From: Candidatus Aenigmatarchaeota archaeon
GTDB lineage: Archaea > Aenigmatarchaeota > Aenigmatarchaeia > QMZP01
Length of the DNA stretch: 16,108 nt
Direction of reading: 5' to 3'
NCBI GenBank assembly: GCA_015520105.1
Contig: WAQT01000063.1
Coordinates: forward strand, 1-16,108
The notes under the pieces were generated by a model. The model did no database searches and was not told the origin of the DNA. It saw only the letters and a program-made list of their open reading frames with translations. Shown piece by piece: positions 13,115 through 16,108 of the stretch. How positions within the stretch are numbered: position 1 is the stretch's first letter; each line of letters opens with the position of its first letter. A program made the translations under genes and the position numbers.

Positions 13115-14233
13115 ATGCGGGAGAAGGACTACTATGAGATTCTCGGGGTGAGCAGGGATGCCTCTCAGGAGGAGATAAAGAAGGCCTACAGGAAGCTCGC
13201 GAGGAAATATCACCCTGACGTAAACCCCGGGGACAAGGAAGCAGAGGAGAAGTTCAAGCTCATAAACGAGGCATTCGAGGTTCTTGGAAACCCGGAGAAA
13301 CGCTCAGCCTACGACCAGTTCGGCTACGCTCCGGGAGAGGAGAGTCATGCTGGTCGCGGCTTCTCCGGCTTCGAAGACCTCTTCCGGGGCTTCGGTTTTG
13401 ATGACATATTCGATGTGTTCTCATTCGGAGAGGGGCGTCACAGGCATGCCCAGGGAGCTGACCTGAAGTTCGACCTGGAGATAAGCCTTGAGGACGCTTT
13501 CAGAGGAATGGAGACCGAGATATCGATACCGAGATTCTCTGAATGCTCTTCGTGCGGCGGCAGCGGAGCGAGGCCGGGAACCTCTCCCGCCAAGTGCCCG
13601 AAATGCGGAGGCACGGGAGAAATCAGGATAGTGAAGAGAAACTCTTTCATGCAGACCATAAACATATCCCAGTGCGACAGGTGCGATGGGAAGGGAGAGG
13701 TCATAGAGTTTCCCTGCAATAAATGCGGCGGAACAGGGATGGAGAGGAGGGAGGGAAAGGTCAGGGTGAAGATACCTCCCGGCGTTGAGGACGGCCACTA
13801 TCTCAGGCTTGCCGGCCAGGGAGAACCCGGTTCCGGGTCAGGCCCGCCGGGAGACCTCTATATAATAATACATATAAAGGAACATCCTGTCTTTGAGAGA
13901 CACGGAAGCGACCTGTTCTGCAAGGCTGTGATAGACCTTCCTACCGCTGTCCTCGGGGGAAGCATAGAGATTCCCACGCTCTCCGGAAAGGCAAGGATAA
14001 GGATACCTCCCGGAACCCAGAGCCACACGGTGTTCCGTCTGAGAGGTCAGGGAATGCCCAGGCTCAGGGAGAACGGAAGGGGCGACCTTCTCGTGAAGGT
14101 TGTGGTTGACATCCCGAAGAAACTCTCTAGAGAACAGAAAGAACTTATGGAGAGGTTCTCAAAGACCATGTCCAGGAAGAGGGAGACCGTGAAGGGATTC
14201 TTCGAGAGGCTGAAGGAAAGGGTCCGCGACTGA
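13115..14233 (+). CDS. dnaJ: DnaJ (Hsp40) co-chaperone, type I
   Basis: 372 residues from ATG 13115. It stimulates DnaK ATPase and delivers substrates. The J domain (about 4-70) has KYHPDVNP with the essential His33-Pro34-Asp35. A Gly/Phe-rich region follows (about 70-108). Four zinc-binding repeats are intact: CSSCGGSG (144), CPKCGGTG (161), CDRCDGKG (187) and CNKCGGTG (201). Two beta-sandwich substrate domains and a basic C-terminus complete a full-length type I protein. It is separated from grpE-dnaK by pyrEF and the phosphatase gene, so it probably has its own promoter; the spacer 12951-13093 holds only weak TATA-like stretches (GATAAAAA near 13050). Confidence 0.97.
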   Translation: MREKDYYEILGVSRDASQEEIKKAYRKLARKYHPDVNPGDKEAEEKFKLINEAFEVLGNPEKRSAYDQFGYAPGEESHAGRGFSGFEDLFRGFGFDDIFDVFSFGEGRHRHAQGADLKFDLEISLEDAFRGMETEISIPRFSECSSCGGSGARPGTSPAKCPKCGGTGEIRIVKRNSFMQTINISQCDRCDGKGEVIEFPCNKCGGTGMERREGKVRVKIPPGVEDGHYLRLAGQGEPGSGSGPPGDLYIIIHIKEHPVFERHGSDLFCKAVIDLPTAVLGGSIEIPTLSGKARIRIPPGTQSHTVFRLRGQGMPRLRENGRGDLLVKVVVDIPKKLSREQKELMERFSKTMSRKRETVKGFFERLKERVRD

Positions 14234-14242
14234 GACTCGCTT

Positions 14243-14250
14243 TTTATAAA
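14243..14250 (+). promoter_or_regulatory. TATA box for RNase Z
   Basis: TTTATAAA preceded by a T-run, centred 24 bp before the ATG at 14270, giving a leaderless mRNA. The T-run may also end the dnaJ transcript. Confidence 0.6.
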
Positions 14251-14269
14251 CAAAACCCCAACTGATATC

Positions 14270-15202
14270 ATGCTTGAGATAGTGTTCCTCGGAACAGGTT
14301 CGGGAATACCCTCCAAGAGCAGGAACCCGGCCGCGATATGGCTGAACTACGAGGGGAATGCCTTCCTCTGGGACTGCGGAGAGGGAACGCAGAGGCAGCT
14401 CATGACAGCGAAACTCAGTTTCATGAAGATAGACGACATCTTCATCACGCACTGGCACGCGGACCACTGGGCCGGGCTCATAGGCCTGATGCAGACCATG
14501 AACATGGAGAAGAGGAGGAAGCCTCTCCGAATACACGGTCCTGAGGCATCAAGGTTCGTTTCCGACATCCTCGACCTCGACTACTGGGGCCCGAGGTTCC
14601 GCGTCATAGCGAAGGACGTTCCCTTCGAGGGAGAGGATGAGACAGTGATTCTCAGGAACAAGGACTTTGACATTCTCTCGATTCCCGTGAAGCACACGGT
14701 TCCGGCTGTGGCATACGCATTCAGGGAGAGGGACAGGGTGAATGTGGACATAAAGAAGGCGGAGAAGCTCTACGGCCTGAAGCAGGGCCCTCTCATAGGA
14801 AAACTCAAGGAGAAAGGAGAAATCTCCTTCCGTGGAAAGGTGATAAGGCTCGGGGACATATCTTCTGTCAGGAAGGGAGTCAAGGTCGTGTACAGCGGAG
14901 ACACAAAGAAGTGTGACACTCTTGTCAAAATCTCCTCTGGAGCGGACCTCCTGATACACGACGCCACGTTTCTCGATGATGTGGAGGACAAGATGCACAG
15001 CGGGGTGAAGGACGCCGCGGACATCGCGAAGAAAGCAGGAGTCAAGAACCTCGTGCTCACCCAGTTCTCGCGCAGGTATCAGGACACAAAGCCTCTTCTG
15101 GAGGAGGCGAGAAAGGTCTTCCAAAACACTATTATTGCAAAGGATTTTATGAGGCTGGTTTTCAGGAGGAGGGGAGATTCTCTTGCCCTTTCAGTGAAAT
15201 AA
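14270..15202 (+). CDS. rnz: Ribonuclease Z (tRNA 3' endonuclease), last metal ligand altered
   Basis: 310 residues, the normal short-form length. RNase Z cuts the 3' trailer of precursor tRNA. The metallo-beta-lactamase motifs are the N-terminal GTGSGIPSKSRNPA loop, the zinc motif THWHADHWAG (His61, His63, Asp65, His66), KHTVPA (His142) and VYSGDT (Asp211). The exosite-type insertion is around 155-185, and DKMHSGVKDAA is also present. The final motif reads LTQFSRRY, where relatives have LTHxSxRY: residue 265 is Gln (codon CAG) instead of the zinc-binding His. All other ligands are intact, so activity may be kept or weakened. A TATA box 24 bp upstream gives a leaderless start. A stem-loop follows the stop directly. 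Confidence 0.92.
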   Translation: MLEIVFLGTGSGIPSKSRNPAAIWLNYEGNAFLWDCGEGTQRQLMTAKLSFMKIDDIFITHWHADHWAGLIGLMQTMNMEKRRKPLRIHGPEASRFVSDILDLDYWGPRFRVIAKDVPFEGEDETVILRNKDFDILSIPVKHTVPAVAYAFRERDRVNVDIKKAEKLYGLKQGPLIGKLKEKGEISFRGKVIRLGDISSVRKGVKVVYSGDTKKCDTLVKISSGADLLIHDATFLDDVEDKMHSGVKDAADIAKKAGVKNLVLTQFSRRYQDTKPLLEEARKVFQNTIIAKDFMRLVFRRRGDSLALSVK

Positions 15203-15220
15203 TTCGTCAATGGACGAATT
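15201..15220 (+). terminator. Stem-loop after RNase Z
   Basis: AATTCGTC (15201-15208) and GACGAATT (15213-15220) form a perfect 8-bp stem with loop AATG. It overlaps the last two bases of the stop codon. A T-rich stretch follows some 15 bp later (15236-15246). Confidence 0.5.
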
Positions 15221-15240
15221 TGTGCGCTATTCTGCGTTTT

Positions 15241-15250
15241 CATTTATAAG
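15241..15250 (+). promoter_or_regulatory. TATA box for the small membrane protein gene
   Basis: CATTTATAAG predicts a start near 15271. The short leader carries AAGGTGG (15273-15279), a ribosome site 6 bp before the ATG at 15286. This gene therefore differs from its leaderless neighbours. Confidence 0.5.
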
Positions 15251-15285
15251 CGAGCTGAACCAAATTAATAGCAAGGTGGCTATAA

Positions 15286-15645
15286 ATGGAAACCCAAACA
15301 ATCGGAAGCTGGGCATTCATCTTGGGTGTAATTATAGCCATTGTTGGCGGAGCCGTGGGCGGATACGTGATAGAATATGCGCCTTGGATAGTCCTGGCGC
15401 TTGTGATACTGGGACTTGTGGTCGGCTTCATCAACATTGGTCAGAAGGAAGTCAATGACTTCCTCATAGCGGCAATAGCGCTCACTCTGGTGGGCATAGG
15501 AGGCAGCGCCGCACAGCTAAGCACAATACCCGCGATAGGAGCTGTGGTGCAGGCAATCGTGGGCAACATAGTTGTGTTCGTTGCTCCTGCAGCCCTTGTG
15601 GTGGCGCTCAAGGCCGTGTACAACCTCGCAAGAAGCCCGGCATAA
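15286..15645 (+). CDS. Small four-helix membrane protein, unknown function
   Basis: 119 residues. Four hydrophobic segments lie at about 8-30, 34-50, 59-77 and 84-112, broken by short polar turns (GYVIEYAPW, NIGQKEVND, AAQLSTIPAI). It is rich in Gly, Ala, Val and Ile, has few charges and no Cys or His, so no catalytic or metal site is visible. The start at 15286 is supported by a clear ribosome site and upstream TATA box. The gene stands alone between rnz and serS and is followed by a T-rich stretch. I cannot assign a function; high expression is suggested by its good promoter and ribosome site, but this is inference. Confidence 0.8.
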   Translation: METQTIGSWAFILGVIIAIVGGAVGGYVIEYAPWIVLALVILGLVVGFINIGQKEVNDFLIAAIALTLVGIGGSAAQLSTIPAIGAVVQAIVGNIVVFVAPAALVVALKAVYNLARSPA

Positions 15646-15670
15646 GGGAAGAGAACCATAAGAACCGACT

Positions 15671-15690
15671 AATTTTATTTTTTTATTTAT
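15671..15690 (+). terminator. T-rich terminator after the small membrane protein
   Basis: AATTTTATTTTTTTATTTAT, about 25 bp after the stop, fits an archaeal oligo-T terminator. Confidence 0.5.
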
Positions 15691-15715
15691 TATTCGAGCC
15701 TCGGTTTTTCATGCA

Positions 15716-15725
15716 GATATATAAG
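15716..15725 (+). promoter_or_regulatory. TATA box for serS
   Basis: GATATATAAG, centred about 26 bp before the ATG at 15747, giving leaderless start. Confidence 0.6.
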
Positions 15726-15746
15726 CATAATCCTCAATAACTCTTT

Positions 15747-16108
15747 ATGCTCGACATAAGGCTTATAAGAGAGAATCCGGACACAGTGAGAGGCAACCTC
15801 AGAAGAAGGAACGACCCTGAGATTCTGAAGAGAATCGACGCTCTCATAAGGAAGGACAAGGAGTGGAGGAGAAATCTCTCAAAACTAGAGGAGCTGCGCC
15901 ACAAGAGAAACATCGCAACACAGGAGATAGCGAGGCTCAGAAGGGAAGGAAAGCCTGCGAACTCCCTCATCGCAGAGATAAGGGATATACCGAAAAGGAT
16001 AAAGGAGCTTGAGGAGAAGAACGAGAGGTTGAGGGAGGAAATCGATTCGCTCCTCAAGAGGATTCCCAATCTCCTTCACGAGTCTGTTCCTGAAGGAAAG
16101 GACGACAG
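15747..16108 (+). CDS. serS: Seryl-tRNA synthetase, N-terminal part, cut by window edge
   Basis: 120 complete codons, open to the right edge. The start MLDIRLIRENPDTVRGNLRRR is the hallmark beginning of the common (bacterial/eukaryotic-type) SerRS. It is followed by the long antiparallel coiled-coil arm that reaches the tRNA variable arm: KEWRRNLSKLEELRHKRN, the turn near REGKPANS, then DIPKRIKELEEKNERLREE. The region ends with RIPNLLHESVPEGKDD, the usual transition to the catalytic core (IPN...VPxGxDE). The catalytic class II motifs lie outside the window. It is not the rare methanogen-type SerRS, whose N-terminus differs. The enzyme charges tRNA(Ser) and tRNA(Sec) with serine. Confidence 0.93.
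   Translation, partial: MLDIRLIRENPDTVRGNLRRRNDPEILKRIDALIRKDKEWRRNLSKLEELRHKRNIATQEIARLRREGKPANSLIAEIRDIPKRIKELEEKNERLREEIDSLLKRIPNLLHESVPEGKDD

Overview
The window reads as a stretch of archaeal chromosome. The evidence is the archaea-specific Glu-tRNA(Gln) amidotransferase pair gatD/gatE, archaeal BRE/TATA promoters, and a strong leaderless pattern. At most first genes of transcription units the TATA centre lies 24-27 bp upstream of the start codon, while some internal genes (dnaK, dnaJ) carry Shine-Dalgarno sequences. A bacterial-type grpE-dnaK-dnaJ set, a divergent pyrF and a small four-helix membrane protein would fit a DPANN-like or other uncultivated archaeon. That placement is inference; no rRNA is present to test it. 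No tRNA, rRNA, CRISPR array, transposase or integrase was seen.

Layout. Positions 1-811 (minus) hold the N-terminal part of a membrane-anchored, Cys-rich surface protein cut by the left edge. It is divergent from a zinc-ribbon membrane protein (891-1427, plus). Next comes an AT-rich island: a convergent NYN-domain nuclease-like gene (1560-2129, minus), closed by a relic copy of the zinc-ribbon gene's 3' end (2192-2308). After a GC-rich, possibly structured spacer come gatE and cyaB (2563-4998, minus). A second island follows: a relic of the gatD 3' end (5045-5095), then a STAND-type ATPase gene (5146-6351, plus), then gatD itself (6371-7696, minus). A diiron ferritin-like gene with a short co-transcribed ORF (7777-8540, minus) is divergent from grpE-dnaK (8656-11023, plus). 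Then come pyrE-pyrF (11085-12458), an AT-rich low-molecular-weight phosphatase gene in the opposite direction (12505-12921), dnaJ (13115-14233), RNase Z (14270-15202), a small membrane protein (15286-15645) and the 5' part of serS (15747 to the right edge).

How it works together. Core functions are glutaminyl-tRNA formation (GatDE), tRNA 3' processing (RNase Z), serine charging (SerRS), the Hsp70 chaperone cycle (GrpE/DnaK/DnaJ) and the last two steps of UMP synthesis (PyrE/PyrF).

The most interesting signal is a repeated architecture. Two unrelated AT-rich cargo genes, both encoding proteins with nuclease-like folds, each lie convergent to a host gene, and on the cargo's far side sits a second, diverged copy of that host gene's 3' end. 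The NYN island has a 100-bp direct repeat with 96 matches, plus weaker in-frame homology upstream. The ATPase island has a shorter relic encoding the same SVPEGFL tail as GatD. This looks like insertion at the 3' ends of protein-coding genes with replacement of the tail, but without a visible recombinase. The ATPase gene also has a 24-bp perfect palindrome centred on its start codon. RNase Z has glutamine where the family's last metal-ligand histidine is expected.
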